The notes: generated from the letters alone by a model not told the origin. A DNA stretch of 64,000 nt from Ralstonia pickettii DTP0602 (GCA_000471925.1 CP006667.1:558001-622000), one strand, 5' to 3'; numbered from the stretch's first letter, positions 19,225-28,422 are shown. Program-made: numbers and translations.

Positions 19225-20469
19225 ATGCCCACCGATATCCATCCCTACCTCTCCGAAGCCCACACGCCGGAATCGCGCGCCGAGTTCGGCGTCGACCGTC
19301 CCGACGCGCCCATCCTGCCCGGCGCGTGGCTGGGCATGCTGGGCGGCGGCCAGCTTGGCCGCATGTTCACGCATGCGGCGCAGGCCATGGGCTATCGCGT
19401 GTGCGTGCTCGATCCGGACCAGGATAGCCCGGCGGGCGTGGTGGCGGACAAGCATATCTGCGCCCAGTACACCGACGAGGCCGCGCTGGCCGAGATGGGC
19501 AAGCTGTGCGAGGCGGTGAGCACCGAGTTCGAGAACGTGCCGTCGCTGTCGCTGGACCGCCTCGAGCAGCTCGGCGCCTTCGTCGCGCCGCGCGGCTATT
19601 GCGTGTCGATCGCGCAGAACCGCATCGGCGAGAAGAAGTTCTTCGCCGCCTGCGCCGAACGCACCGGCGTGCCCACGGCCCCGCACTGGGTGATCCAGCA
19701 CGACGCCGACGTCGACCAGCTGCCCGACCACGTGCTGCCCGGCATCCTCAAGACCGCGCGCATGGGCTATGACGGCAAGGGCCAGGCGCGCGTGAAGACG
19801 CGCGACGACGTGCGCGCCGCCTGGAAGGCGATGCAGCACGTGCCATGCGTGCTGGAGCAGATGCTGCCGCTGGCCTATGAAGTGTCGGTGCTGGCCGCGC
19901 GTGCCGCGGACGGTTCCACCGCCACCTGGCCGCTCGCCGAGAACGTGCACCGCGACGGCATCCTGTTCTCGACGGAAATGCCGTCGACCAGCGTTTCGCC
20001 GGAAATCGCGGACCGCGCGCGCGCCGCCGCCGCGGCCATCGCCACCGAGATGGGCTACGTGGGCGTGCTGTGCATCGAGTTCTTCGTGCTGACCGACGGC
20101 TCGCTGGTCGCCAACGAGATGGCGCCGCGCCCGCACAACTCCGGCCACATCACCATGGACGCGTGCGAGACCAGCCAGTTCGAGCAGCAGGTGCGCGCGA
20201 TGGCGCGTCTGCCGCTGGGCAACACGCGCCAGCACTCGGCCGGCAAGATGCTGAACCTGCTGGGCGATGTGTGGTTCGAGTTCGGCCTGGAACGCACCCC
20301 CGCCTGGGACGAGGTGGTGGCACAGCCCGGCGCCAAGCTGCACCTCTACGGCAAGAGCGACGCACGCCCGTCGCGCAAGATGGGCCATATCAACTGCGTG
20401 GGCGAGCATGCCGACGCGGCCGACGCGGCCTTTGCCGCTGCGGCGCAGGCGCTGCATATCCCCCTCTGA
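19225..20469 (+). CDS. purK: N5-carboxyaminoimidazole ribonucleotide synthase
   Basis: 414 residues of ATP-grasp enzyme that carboxylates AIR with bicarbonate and ATP to give N5-CAIR for PurE. The start of the domain is [17 protein letters not shown], followed by [34 protein letters not shown] and [16 protein letters not shown]. The first 33 residues before the Rossmann strand are longer than in E. coli PurK, common in beta-proteobacteria. It lies 41 bases after purE, making a purEK pair as in many bacteria. Confidence 0.96.
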   Translation: MPTDIHPYLSEAHTPESRAEFGVDRPDAPILPGAWLGMLGGGQLGRMFTHAAQAMGYRVCVLDPDQDSPAGVVADKHICAQYTDEAALAEMGKLCEAVSTEFENVPSLSLDRLEQLGAFVAPRGYCVSIAQNRIGEKKFFAACAERTGVPTAPHWVIQHDADVDQLPDHVLPGILKTARMGYDGKGQARVKTRDDVRAAWKAMQHVPCVLEQMLPLAYEVSVLAARAADGSTATWPLAENVHRDGILFSTEMPSTSVSPEIADRARAAAAAIATEMGYVGVLCIEFFVLTDGSLVANEMAPRPHNSGHITMDACETSQFEQQVRAMARLPLGNTRQHSAGKMLNLLGDVWFEFGLERTPAWDEVVAQPGAKLHLYGKSDARPSRKMGHINCVGEHADAADAAFAAAAQALHIPL

Positions 20470-20490
20470 AGCCAGACTCCAAGGAACACG

Positions 20491-21480
20491 ATGTCGCCGC
20501 GCATGCCCACGGCCGCTGAACTGGACGAAGCCGTCCGCCTGCTTGAGGCCGGGGAACTGGTCGCCTTTCCCACCGAGACCGTCTACGGCCTCGGCGCCGA
20601 CGCGGAGAACCCCGAGGCGGTCGCCCGCATCTTCGCGCTCAAGGGCCGGCCCTCGAACCACCCGATGATCGTGCACGTGGTCGACGGCGCCGACATCGGC
20701 TACTGGACCGACGAGGTCCCCGAGGCCGCGCAGAAGCTGATCGACGCCTTCTGGCCCGGTCCGCTGACGCTGATCCTCAAGCGTGCCGCCCATATCCACG
20801 CGGCGGTGGCAGGGGGCCAGGACAGCATCGGCCTGCGCTGCCCGTCTCACCCGGTGGCGCAGACCCTGCTGTCGCGCTTCAAGCGCGGCCGTGGCGGCAT
20901 CGCGGCGCCTTCGGCGAACAAGTTCGGGCAGGTCAGCCCGACCACGGCGCAGCATGTGCGCGACGAGTTCGGCGATGCGGTGTATGTGCTGGGAGGCGAC
21001 GGCGTCGAAGTCGGGATCGAATCGACCATCGTCGACCTGTCGCGGCTGGACCAGGGGATTGGGCCAGTATTGCTGCGCCCTGGTGCGATTACTGCCGCGA
21101 TGATGGCGGAAGTGTTGGGGGAGGCGCCGTTGCCGCCCGACGCCGCGGCGCCGCGTGCCTCCGGCACGCTCAAGGCCCACTACGCTCCGCATACGCCGTT
21201 GTTGCTGGCCGATGCCCAGTCAGCTTCCGCGCATCTCGCAGCACTGCCGGAGGACGCCCGTGTGGCGTGGGTCGGGCGCGCGCCCTTGGCGGACCAGCGC
21301 TGTACCTGGGTGCAGGCGCCTGCGGATGCTGCGGCCTTTGCGCGGGAGTTGTATCGGCTGCTGCGCAAGCTGGATAAGCAGGGCTACACGCAGCTGATGT
21401 TCGAGCCGCTGCCGGAAGGGCCGGACTGGGCCGGCGTGCGCGACCGGCTGGAACGGGCGGCTGCGGCGTTCGCAGGGTAG
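20491..21480 (+). CDS. tsaC: L-threonylcarbamoyladenylate synthase (Sua5 type)
   Basis: 329 residues: an N-terminal YrdC domain (FPTETVYGLGADAENP, KGRPSNHPMIVHV) and a C-terminal Sua5 domain after a linker (APRASGTLKAHYAP). It makes threonylcarbamoyl-AMP, the precursor of the t6A37 modification of tRNAs reading ANN codons. The Sua5 C-terminal domain distinguishes it from the shorter TsaC. TsaE of the same pathway is encoded at 53889. It follows purK by 21 bases and ends shortly before a strong terminator. Confidence 0.93.
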   Translation: MSPRMPTAAELDEAVRLLEAGELVAFPTETVYGLGADAENPEAVARIFALKGRPSNHPMIVHVVDGADIGYWTDEVPEAAQKLIDAFWPGPLTLILKRAAHIHAAVAGGQDSIGLRCPSHPVAQTLLSRFKRGRGGIAAPSANKFGQVSPTTAQHVRDEFGDAVYVLGGDGVEVGIESTIVDLSRLDQGIGPVLLRPGAITAAMMAEVLGEAPLPPDAAAPRASGTLKAHYAPHTPLLLADAQSASAHLAALPEDARVAWVGRAPLADQRCTWVQAPADAAAFARELYRLLRKLDKQGYTQLMFEPLPEGPDWAGVRDRLERAAAAFAG

Positions 21481-21507
21481 GGCCCCGGCACAGGCGTCAC
21501 GCAAGCG

Positions 21508-21553
21508 AAAACGGCTTCGCGCTCCATCGGAGGCGAAGCCGTTTTATTTTTTT
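21508..21553. terminator. Rho-independent terminator, probably bidirectional
   Basis: A perfect 13-base stem (AAAACGGCTTCGC, 21508-21520, with its complement at 21533-21545) closes a 12-base loop and is followed by a T-rich run. The A-rich left side makes it usable by azlD from the other strand as well. It separates the convergent sua5/tsaC and azlD genes. Confidence 0.9.
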
Positions 21554-21573
21554 CCCCTGCAGGCTCGGCGGTA

Positions 21574-21900
21574 TCAGCCGCCAAACAGCCGCAACCCTGT
21601 ATAAACCGCCATCCCCACCGCAATCATCCCCACCATCTTCCTGGTCAGCAGGTAGAACAGCGTAGCCGCTACCCCCGCCATCAGCTTGTCGTTCGACAAC
21701 GCCACCGTGAAGTGCCCCTGCCACGTCATCAGGTCCGGCAGGATGATCGCCGCCAGCGCCGCCGCCGGCGCATAACGCAACGCGCGCTGGAGCCGGTCCG
21801 GCACGGTGACATGCTCGCCGGCCATCAGGAACAGCGCCCGCGTCACCACGGTCACAACGCCCATGCCAACGATGGCAATCCAGATCTCCCCATGGCTCAT
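21574..21900 (-). CDS. azlD: AzlD family small subunit of a branched-chain amino acid exporter
   Basis: 108 residues, nearly all hydrophobic, with about four membrane helices (for instance IWIAIVGMGVVTVVTRALFL and ALAAIILPDLM). AzlD pairs with AzlC to export branched-chain amino acids or related compounds through the inner membrane. Its ATG overlaps the stop of azlC by four bases (ATGA), so translation is coupled. The exported substrate is not shown by the sequence. Confidence 0.9.
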   Translation of the reverse strand: MSHGEIWIAIVGMGVVTVVTRALFLMAGEHVTVPDRLQRALRYAPAAALAAIILPDLMTWQGHFTVALSNDKLMAGVAATLFYLLTRKMVGMIAVGMAVYTGLRLFGG

Positions 21901-22721
21901 GCGCGGTCTCCCGGTGTTGTCTGCGTCGAGGCTGCCCGCGCGATTGCCCTGGTCTTGCGCCGGCGGCGGATCCCCCGCAATGCCGCGCGCGCTGCAAGGT
22001 CATCACTGGCCATGCCGGCAGCAATCGCCCCCACCACCGCCACCACCAGCCCGAGCCGGTATGGCAAGTCGAAGCACAGCAGCGCCAGCACCGCCGAAAT
22101 CACCACCGCCATCAGCGTCGAGCGCGAACTGATGGTGGCGATCATCACCGGGATCAGCGCCAGCGTGCCCGCCACGCCCAGCCCCCAGCTGTCGGGGAAG
22201 AGACTGGCCAGCACGATGCCGATGACCGACGACACCTGCCACATCGCGAAGTTGGTCAGCGCCATGCCCCAGAAGTAGCCTTCCTTGCCGGGCTCATAGC
22301 CCGGCGTGCTGTACTTCTGCATGAAGTAGACGAAATGCAGGTCGCCGTTGAAGAAGCCCAGCACCGTGCGCCGCGGCAGCGTCAGGTAGCTGAAGTGGGG
22401 CTGCATCGCCGCGCTGAAGATCACGAAGCGCAGGTTGACCATGGTCGCGGTCAGAAAGACCGTCCACAGCGGCAGCCCGGCCGCGAACAGCGGCAGCACC
22501 GCCAGCTGCGCCGAGCCGGCGTAGACCAGCAGCGACATGCCGATGGCTTCGGGCACGGTCATCACGGATTTGCTCATCGCCACGCCGGTGACCAGGCCCC
22601 AGGAAAACACCGCGGGCAGGGACGGGGCAAAGTAGCGTGCGCCGGCGATAAAGCCGGCGCGTTCGGCGGGTGCGAAGCGATGCCAGAGGCGCAACCACAC
22701 CGAGGGTTGTCGGGAAGTCAT
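21897..22721 (-). CDS. azlC: AzlC family branched-chain amino acid permease
   Basis: 274 residues with roughly six to eight membrane helices; the conserved segment SLLVYAGSAQLAVLPLFAAG and TATMVNLRFVIFSAA define the AzlC/YgaZ family. With AzlD it forms a two-component inner-membrane exporter. The start at 22721 (MTSRQPSVWLRLW) is chosen because the longer frame adds a low-complexity Arg/Pro-rich tail. The last residues are basic (RGIRRRRKTRAIA), consistent with a cytoplasmic C-terminus. Confidence 0.92.
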   Translation of the reverse strand: MTSRQPSVWLRLWHRFAPAERAGFIAGARYFAPSLPAVFSWGLVTGVAMSKSVMTVPEAIGMSLLVYAGSAQLAVLPLFAAGLPLWTVFLTATMVNLRFVIFSAAMQPHFSYLTLPRRTVLGFFNGDLHFVYFMQKYSTPGYEPGKEGYFWGMALTNFAMWQVSSVIGIVLASLFPDSWGLGVAGTLALIPVMIATISSRSTLMAVVISAVLALLCFDLPYRLGLVVAVVGAIAAGMASDDLAARAALRGIRRRRKTRAIARAASTQTTPGDRA

Positions 22722-22910
22722 GTCTGAGGAAGAGGGGGCAATGCGGGCCCGGGGCCGAGGGCCCGCCCGGAAGGCTGCCGCCGCAGGACGCGGTCGGCAC
22801 CTTGCCATTATAGGGGTGGATCGCAGCCTGGTAAGTGGCCGCTTAACAAAATGCCGCCCGGCGTTGGCGGCAGGCCACGGCCATCCGCCGCGGCCTGTCG
22901 TCGCGCGGCG

Positions 22911-24518
22911 TCAGGGTGCGCCGCGGTACACCCACTGCATCAGCGCGTCGTGCGCCTCCTGCGCCTGCGACGCGTTGGGGTGGTTGATCATGCTCACCAC
23001 CACATAGCGGCCGCCCTCGGCCGAATCGACATAGCCGGCCAGGGCGCGCACGTCGGCCAGCGTGCCGGTCTTCAGGTAGCCGCTGCCGGCCGCGTCGGCG
23101 CGCGTCAGCCGGTTGCGCAGCGTGCCGTCGACGCCCAGGACCGGCAGCGAATCGATCAGCACCGGGCCCACGTTGCTGGCCGCGGCCTGCTGCAGCAGGC
23201 GCGCCATGTCATAGGCGCTGATGCGTTCCTCGCGCGACAGGCCCGAGCCGTTGTCTAGCACCAGGCCGGGCATTTCGAGGCCCTGGCGCGCCAGCCAGCG
23301 CCGCACCACGCGTACGGAGCGCTCGGTACTGGCCGGCCCGCCGCGGTCGATCTCGGCGCCGATGGTCAGGAACAGCTGGCGCGCCATCACGTTGTTCGAG
23401 AACTTGTTGATGTCGCGCACGATGTCGGCCAGCGGCAGCCCGTAGTGGCGCGCCAGCAGCGCCGCGCCGCGCGGCACCTGGCCGCTGCGCAGCGCGGGCA
23501 CGTGGGTAAAGCGCCCGCCGGCGCGCTGCCATTCGGCGACGAAGCCGCCCCAGGTAAATTCCGCATGGGAGAGCGTGGCGATATTCAGCACCTGCTCGCC
23601 GCAGCCGCTGGAATAATCGCCGGCAAAGGACGCCAGCACGGTGCCGTCCGGCTGCGCCGCCACGGTCGGGCCGGCGCTCGATTGCCAGTCGCCGCAGCGG
23701 CCGTTGGTCAGCGTCAGCCGGTTGTCGAGCTTCAGTTGCGCCAGCGCGGGCGTGACGTTGACCGCCACGGTCTGGGTGGCCGGGTCCGGCGTCAGCGTGA
23801 ACGACAGCGTCTTGAAGGCATAGAGCAGCGCATCCGGGCCGACGTTGTAGGCGCGCTGCACCTCGCCGTCGATGGTGCCGTTGCCGTCCAGGCCATCGGC
23901 AAAGTAGCTGCGGTCCAGCACCAGGTCGCCGTTGATGGTGGTGGCGCCGCCGGCGCGCGCGCTGGCCACCAGCTTGGCCATTTCCTCCGGCACCAGCTTG
24001 GGATCGCCGCGCCCGCGCAGGTAGACGTTGCCGTTGACGGTGCCGTCGCCGGTGGGCTGGGTGTCGGCGTAGAGCGAGGTCTGCCAGCGGTAATCCGGGC
24101 CTAGCAGCTGCAACCCGGCGAAGGTGGTGACCAGTTTCATGGTCGAGGCCGGGTTCATCGGCTGCTGGGCATTCCAGCTGGCGCGCGCGGCGGGCGCGCC
24201 CATCCGGATCACGTAGAAGCTGGCGGCCGAGGCCGGCACACCGGCGCGACGCAGCGCGGCGGCCACCTGCGCCGGCACGCCGGCTTGCACCAGCGCCGGG
24301 TCGGCGGCGCGGGCGGCTTTTCCTGTCTTGGTCGCCCGCTCTGCCTTGGCGGCTTTGGCGGCCTTGGTGGCACTAAGCGCCTTGGCCGGCGGCTTGGCCA
24401 GCGCCGGCGAGAGGGCGGGGCCCGCCGCCAGCAGCAGGGCAGCGGCAAGGAGGGGCGACAGGCGGCGCAGCAGCGCGCCAGGTCGCAATGCGGTTGGCGT
24501 GGCGGTTGTTCTTGGCAT
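22911..24518 (-). CDS. dacB: D-alanyl-D-alanine carboxypeptidase/endopeptidase, PBP4 class
   Basis: 535 residues. A signal peptide (LLRRLSPLLAAALLLAAGPA) leads to a periplasmic class C penicillin-binding protein that trims or cleaves peptidoglycan cross-bridges. The active-site motifs are complete: S125-T-M-K128, S374-N-N376 and K483-T-G485. The large insertion between the first and second motifs is typical of PBP4. Unusual is an Ala/Lys-rich low-complexity linker right after the signal peptide (residues about 41-72). It is transcribed alone. Confidence 0.93.
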   Translation of the reverse strand: MPRTTATPTALRPGALLRRLSPLLAAALLLAAGPALSPALAKPPAKALSATKAAKAAKAERATKTGKAARAADPALVQAGVPAQVAAALRRAGVPASAASFYVIRMGAPAARASWNAQQPMNPASTMKLVTTFAGLQLLGPDYRWQTSLYADTQPTGDGTVNGNVYLRGRGDPKLVPEEMAKLVASARAGGATTINGDLVLDRSYFADGLDGNGTIDGEVQRAYNVGPDALLYAFKTLSFTLTPDPATQTVAVNVTPALAQLKLDNRLTLTNGRCGDWQSSAGPTVAAQPDGTVLASFAGDYSSGCGEQVLNIATLSHAEFTWGGFVAEWQRAGGRFTHVPALRSGQVPRGAALLARHYGLPLADIVRDINKFSNNVMARQLFLTIGAEIDRGGPASTERSVRVVRRWLARQGLEMPGLVLDNGSGLSREERISAYDMARLLQQAAASNVGPVLIDSLPVLGVDGTLRNRLTRADAAGSGYLKTGTLADVRALAGYVDSAEGGRYVVVSMINHPNASQAQEAHDALMQWVYRGAP

Positions 24519-24580
24519 GGCGGCCATGTTAACGCATGCAAACCGCCAGCCGGATGACAGCAGGCTTGCCCGCTACGCCG

Positions 24581-25165
24581 TCAGCTGGCGCGCGGCGGTG
24601 CCAGCCGTGCCAGCAGCGACTTCAGCGTAGCCTGTTCCGCCTCGGTCAGCGCCGAGCCGACATGCGCATCGTGCTCGACCACCGCCTGCGTGGCGGCTTC
24701 CAGCGTGCGGCGCCCGGCCGGGGTCAGCACCAGGCTGTAGGCGCGGCGGTCGCCCGGCGCCGGGCGGCGCGCCACCAGCTTCATCTCCTCCAGCGCATCG
24801 ACCAGCAGCACCGCGCCCGAGCGCGCAATGCCGAGGATGCGAGCCAGCTCGGTCAGCTTCAGGTGCGGGTTGCGCGAGATGATCACCAGCGCCGAGAACC
24901 GCGGCGGCGTGATCTGCCACTGCCCCAGCGACACCACGAAGTCTTCGTAGATGCGGATCTGCGCGCGGCGGATGGCGTAGCCGACCAGGCTGTCGAGCAC
25001 GCCATAGTCCACGTTCGGCACATGGGGATCGAAGCCGGTGTCGGCCCCCGTGCCCGCGGGATTGGGGGCGAGCGGGTCCTGCGCCTTGCGCCGCGTGCCG
25101 GCGGCGCCTGCGCCACTGCTGTTGCCTGCGGTGGCGGGTGGGTCGCCGGATGCGTCGGGATTCAT
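24581..25165 (-). CDS. MarR family transcriptional regulator
   Basis: 194 residues with a winged helix-turn-helix: LKLTELARILGIARSGAVLL as helix-turn-helix and RRPAPGDRRAYSLVLTPAGR as the wing. The first 50 residues are Pro/Ala/Gly-rich and probably disordered. Its ATG overlaps the stop of the upstream LivK-type gene (ATGA at 25162-25165), so it is part of a leftward operon with that gene and probably the FAD monooxygenase. MarR proteins usually sense aromatic ligands and repress their own cluster, so control by the compound handled by the monooxygenase is likely but not shown. Confidence 0.9.
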   Translation of the reverse strand: MNPDASGDPPATAGNSSGAGAAGTRRKAQDPLAPNPAGTGADTGFDPHVPNVDYGVLDSLVGYAIRRAQIRIYEDFVVSLGQWQITPPRFSALVIISRNPHLKLTELARILGIARSGAVLLVDALEEMKLVARRPAPGDRRAYSLVLTPAGRRTLEAATQAVVEHDAHVGSALTEAEQATLKSLLARLAPPRAS

Positions 25166-26313
25166 TTGAGGAGCTTCCAGTTGCCGTTATCGATGGTCAG
25201 CATAACGCGGCCGCGCTGGTCAAAGCCATAGTGGTCTTGCGCGCTGAAGTTCAGCACGCCGTGCGAGACCACGATGTCCTTCTCGGTCTCCAGCGCGTGG
25301 CGCAGCGCCTGGCGGAACGCCGGCGTGCCCGGCTTGGCGTGCCTGAGCGCCACCGGCACGATCCGCTCCAGCACCAGTCCGGCATCGTAGGCGTGGGCGC
25401 CGAACTGGGTGCGGGTGTCGGCGCCGTACTGCTTCTCGTAGCGGGTGACGTAGTCCAGCCCCGGCTTGCGCACGGGGTCGCCCGCGGGCAGCTGCTCCGG
25501 CACGATCACCGGTCCGGCCGGCAGGATCGCACCGTTGACCATGCGCCCGCCGATGCGGATCAGGTCCTTGGTGGCCGCGCCGTGCGTGTGGTAGATGGTC
25601 CCGCCGTAGCCGCGCTCGCGCAGCGTGGTGTGCGGCAGCGCCGCGCCGGTGCCCGCGCCGGCGATCAGGATGGCGTCCGGCTTGACGGCGATCAGCTTGA
25701 TCGCCTGCGCGGTCACGCTGGTATCGGCGCGGCCGTAGCGCTCGGTCGCGACCAGGCGGATGCCGTTGGCCGTGGCCGCGGCGGTGAAGTCCTTCAGCCA
25801 GGTCTCGCCATAGGCGTCGGCAAAGCCGATAAAGCCGATGGTCTTGACGCCGTTGTTCTTGGCGGTGGCGGCCACGGCATTGGCCATCAGCCGCACCGGC
25901 TGCGCCAGGCGGAAGGTCCAGGCGCCGCGGCCGGGCTTGAGTTCGATCGGCGAGAACGCGAGCTGCACGGTCTGGCTTTCGTCCGCGACCTCGGCGATGG
26001 CGATCGACGGTGCGACGGCCGACGAGCCGAGGATGATGTCGACCTTGTCCTCGGCGACGAAGCGGCGTGCGACCTTGGCGCCTTGCGTGGGGTCGGAGGC
26101 GTCGTCCAGCACGATGTAGCGCACCGCTTCGCCGCCGATGCGCTGGGGCAGGTAGGGCAGGGAGTTCTTTTGCGGGATGCCCAGCGATGCCGACGGGCCG
26201 GTGGTGGACAGGCTGATACCGACGGTGATGTCGGCCAGGGCGGTGCCGGTGCAAAAGGCGAGGGCGGCGGCGAGCGCCAGGCGGGTGAGCTTGGTAGGGG
26301 GCAGGGGCACCAT
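25162..26313 (-). CDS. LivK-type ABC transporter substrate-binding protein
   Basis: 383 residues with a signal peptide (LTRLALAAALAFCTGTALA). The mature protein has the Leu/Ile/Val-binding fold (Peripla_BP_6): ITVGISLSTTGPSASLG at the start, LDDASDPTQGAKVARRFV, and GFIGFADAYGETWLKDF. Many members bind aromatic acids or amides rather than amino acids. No permease or ATPase gene is adjacent. The ATG at 26313 precedes the signal peptide directly. It lies 136 bases after the monooxygenase gene. Confidence 0.9.
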   Translation of the reverse strand: MVPLPPTKLTRLALAAALAFCTGTALADITVGISLSTTGPSASLGIPQKNSLPYLPQRIGGEAVRYIVLDDASDPTQGAKVARRFVAEDKVDIILGSSAVAPSIAIAEVADESQTVQLAFSPIELKPGRGAWTFRLAQPVRLMANAVAATAKNNGVKTIGFIGFADAYGETWLKDFTAAATANGIRLVATERYGRADTSVTAQAIKLIAVKPDAILIAGAGTGAALPHTTLRERGYGGTIYHTHGAATKDLIRIGGRMVNGAILPAGPVIVPEQLPAGDPVRKPGLDYVTRYEKQYGADTRTQFGAHAYDAGLVLERIVPVALRHAKPGTPAFRQALRHALETEKDIVVSHGVLNFSAQDHYGFDQRGRVMLTIDNGNWKLLK

Positions 26314-26366
26314 GGTGTCTCCTCTGTCTGAATGGTCTTGTGTGTTGTTTCTCAACCGCTTGTTTG

Positions 26367-26406
26367 CTCCCCTCTCCCGCTTGCGGTAGGGGCGGGGGAG
26401 AGGGAG
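26367..26406. repeat. Palindromic C/G-rich intergenic repeat
   Basis: CTCCCCTCTCCCGC (26367-26380) faces a nearly complementary GCGGGGGAGAGGGAG (26392-26406) around a short loop in the gap between the monooxygenase and LivK-type genes. Repeats of this type are scattered between genes in many beta- and gamma-proteobacteria. It could attenuate transcription between the two genes, but no T-run follows. Confidence 0.6.
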
Positions 26407-26449
26407 AACACCTTGCTTAGGCTAGCTCGGGTGGCTTTGGAGCACCGGC

Positions 26450-27715
26450 CTATGTGTTGCCCTGCATCGACTGCCGGTCGAACCCCGCCAACTGCTTGTA
26501 GCGCAGCGAAATCGCCTCCAGCTCCGCACGCGGAATCACCTGCCCGATATCGGCAAAGCCCTGCGGCGCGCGTTCCTCGGCGAGCTGCATCACCTGCTCA
26601 GGCCCGTTCATCCGGTTGCGCAGCACGATACCCGCGGTGCGCGGCAGCCGCTCGGCCTCGTACTCGCGCAACGCGTAGCCGGTGTCGGGCGTGCCAAGCA
26701 GGCTGTCGACCAGGTAGCGCGCATCCAGGATCGCCTGCGCGCTGCCGTTCGAGCCGATCGGGTACATCGGGTGCGCGGCATCGCCCAGCAGCGTGACGCG
26801 GTCGAAGGTCCAGCGCGGCAGCGGGTCCTTGTCGACCATCGGGAATTCATAGATCGCTTCGGCGCCGTCGATCAGCGCGGGGATGTCGATCCAGTCCCAT
26901 TGCCAGCCGGCGAAGGCGGCGCGGAACACGGATTTGTCGACCTGCTTGTTCCAGTCGCTGCGCGGCGGCGGGTTGGGCACACTGCCGGGCACGCTGTCGG
27001 GCACGCGCAGCTCGGCGATCCAGTTGACCAGCGAGCGGCCCTGGCGGCGCAGTGGTTCCGAGATCGGATAGGCAACGAACTTCTGGTCCTGGTGCCCGGC
27101 CATGAACATCGAGCGGCCGTCCAGGTAGGGCGGCGCCTCGGTGACCGCGCGCCACAGCATGCGGCGCGAGAAGCGGGGCGCGTCGCCGGTGGGATAGAAA
27201 TGCCGACGCACCGCGGAGTGGATGCCGTCGGCGCCGACCAGCACGTCGGCGCTGGCCTCGATCTCGGCGTCGTCGTCGCGGCGGCGCAGCCCGAAGCGCA
27301 CCGGCCCGCCCGCGCCGGTATCCAGCACGGTTTCGAACGCATGCCCGGTATGCACGGCGCCGTCACCGAGCCGTTCGACCACGGTGCGATGCAGCAGCAT
27401 CTGGAACTCGCCGCGATGGATCGAGAACTGCGGCCAGTCGTAGCCGGCCGCGAGCCCGCGCGGCTCATGCCAGATGCGCTGGCCGAGCTTGTTGTAGTAG
27501 GACAGGGACGAGGTTTCGATGGCGAGTTCCGCCAGCGCATCGCGCAGCCCCAGCTCGGACAGGATGCGCACGGCGTGCGGCAGCAGGTTGATGCCCACGC
27601 CCAGCGGGCGCAGCGATTCGCTGGCTTCCCACACTTCGGCCTCGATGCCGTGGCGATGGCACAGCAGCGCCAGCGTCAGTCCGCCGATGCCGCCTCCGGC
27701 GATTGCGATCTTCAT
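26450..27715 (-). CDS. FAD-dependent monooxygenase (aromatic hydroxylase family)
   Basis: 421 residues with the FAD dinucleotide-binding start KIAIAGGGIGGLTLALLCHR, the DG motif VLVGADGIHSAVRR (about residues 160-173), and the second FAD site TLLGDAAHPMYPIGSNGSAQ. This is the group A flavoprotein hydroxylase family, which includes salicylate hydroxylase and PhzS-like enzymes. The substrate is unknown. The gene is followed by a LivK-type receptor and a MarR regulator, so uptake and hydroxylation of one aromatic-like compound is a plausible joint role. The ATG at 27715 (MKIAIAGG) is the evident start. Confidence 0.9.
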   Translation of the reverse strand: MKIAIAGGGIGGLTLALLCHRHGIEAEVWEASESLRPLGVGINLLPHAVRILSELGLRDALAELAIETSSLSYYNKLGQRIWHEPRGLAAGYDWPQFSIHRGEFQMLLHRTVVERLGDGAVHTGHAFETVLDTGAGGPVRFGLRRRDDDAEIEASADVLVGADGIHSAVRRHFYPTGDAPRFSRRMLWRAVTEAPPYLDGRSMFMAGHQDQKFVAYPISEPLRRQGRSLVNWIAELRVPDSVPGSVPNPPPRSDWNKQVDKSVFRAAFAGWQWDWIDIPALIDGAEAIYEFPMVDKDPLPRWTFDRVTLLGDAAHPMYPIGSNGSAQAILDARYLVDSLLGTPDTGYALREYEAERLPRTAGIVLRNRMNGPEQVMQLAEERAPQGFADIGQVIPRAELEAISLRYKQLAGFDRQSMQGNT

Positions 27716-27784
27716 GGTGTCTCCTCGCTTGCAGGCGATGCCGGTGCGCGAGCGCAACGGCATCGCGTCCGGTCGAATCGAATT

Positions 27785-27803
27785 TTGTTATGGAGTATAA
27801 CAA
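27785..27803 (-). promoter_or_regulatory. Palindromic operator overlapping a promoter, candidate MarR site
   Basis: TTGTTAT and ATAACAA are perfect inverted arms around a 5-base spacer. An outer pair, GTCGAAT and ATTCGAC, extends the symmetry. On the minus strand a TATACT -10 lies inside the palindrome, with TTGCTG 16 bases upstream as a possible -35. The arrangement is that of a repressor site for the monooxygenase operon; the binding protein is inferred to be the MarR protein of the same operon. Confidence 0.6.
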
Positions 27804-27872
27804 TTCGACCGCGCGCAGCAAGGCGGGGAAAGCCCCGGAAGTGACCTGTCCGGGGTCAGGAAAAACCCGCGC

Positions 27873-28328
27873 TCAGCTCAGCGCCGCGCCGTCGGGCTTG
27901 GCCGTCGCGCGCTTCAGCGACGGCACCGGGAAGACGATGTCGTAGACCCAGTTGTACACCAGCGCATAGACCATATAGAAGCCGGCCACGGCGATATCCA
28001 TGATCAGCGCGTCGAGCAGGCTGATATCGAGGTACCACGCCAACGACGGCAGGAACACTACCAGCAGGCCCAGTTCGAACAGGATCGCGTGCAGCACGCG
28101 CACCAGCACCGACTTGCGCAGCTGGCCGGTGATGCGCAGCATCGCCTTGTCGAACAGCAGGTTGTACAGGTAGTTCCAGCCGGTGGCGATCAGCGAGGCG
28201 ACCGCGCCGATCAGTCCCATCTGGTGCAGATCGTAGCCGAACGCCCAGCTCGCCAGCGGAGCGAAGAGCAGCAGGCCGATCGCCTCAAAGCCGATGGCGT
28301 GGCGGATACGGTCCCGGGTGTTGCGCAT
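27873..28328 (-). CDS. PACE family efflux transporter
   Basis: 151 residues with four membrane helices arranged as two repeats of a bacterial transmembrane pair (RDRIRHAIGFEAIGLLLFAP and VLVRVLHAILFELGLLVVFL). The repeat structure, the conserved RxxHxxxFE at both repeat starts and NYLYNLLFD / NWVYDIVFP are diagnostic of the Proteobacterial Antimicrobial Compound Efflux family, whose member AceI exports chlorhexidine and polyamines. It is divergent from a LysR-type gene 115 bases away, just as aceI is paired with its LysR activator aceR. Confidence 0.93.
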   Translation of the reverse strand: MRNTRDRIRHAIGFEAIGLLLFAPLASWAFGYDLHQMGLIGAVASLIATGWNYLYNLLFDKAMLRITGQLRKSVLVRVLHAILFELGLLVVFLPSLAWYLDISLLDALIMDIAVAGFYMVYALVYNWVYDIVFPVPSLKRATAKPDGAALS

Positions 28329-28403
28329 TGGGTTCCTCCTTGCGGGGCAGAAGTACAGACCGGGCCAAGTCTATCTGCTGGGCAGGGATTGCCAAGTTGG
28401 ATA

Positions 28404-28422
28404 CTATCGGCATATCCGATAG
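28404..28422. promoter_or_regulatory. Inverted repeat in the PACE/LysR divergent promoter
   Basis: A perfect inverted repeat, CTATCGG and CCGATAG separated by CATAT, lies 20 bases before the LysR start. It contains the T-N11-A pattern typical of LysR-type binding sites, so it is probably where the adjacent regulator binds to control both genes. Confidence 0.65.

Noticed and set aside
18841..21192. 783-codon open frame on the minus strand
   Set aside because: Antisense to purE, purK and the sua5-type gene, all of which are well supported.
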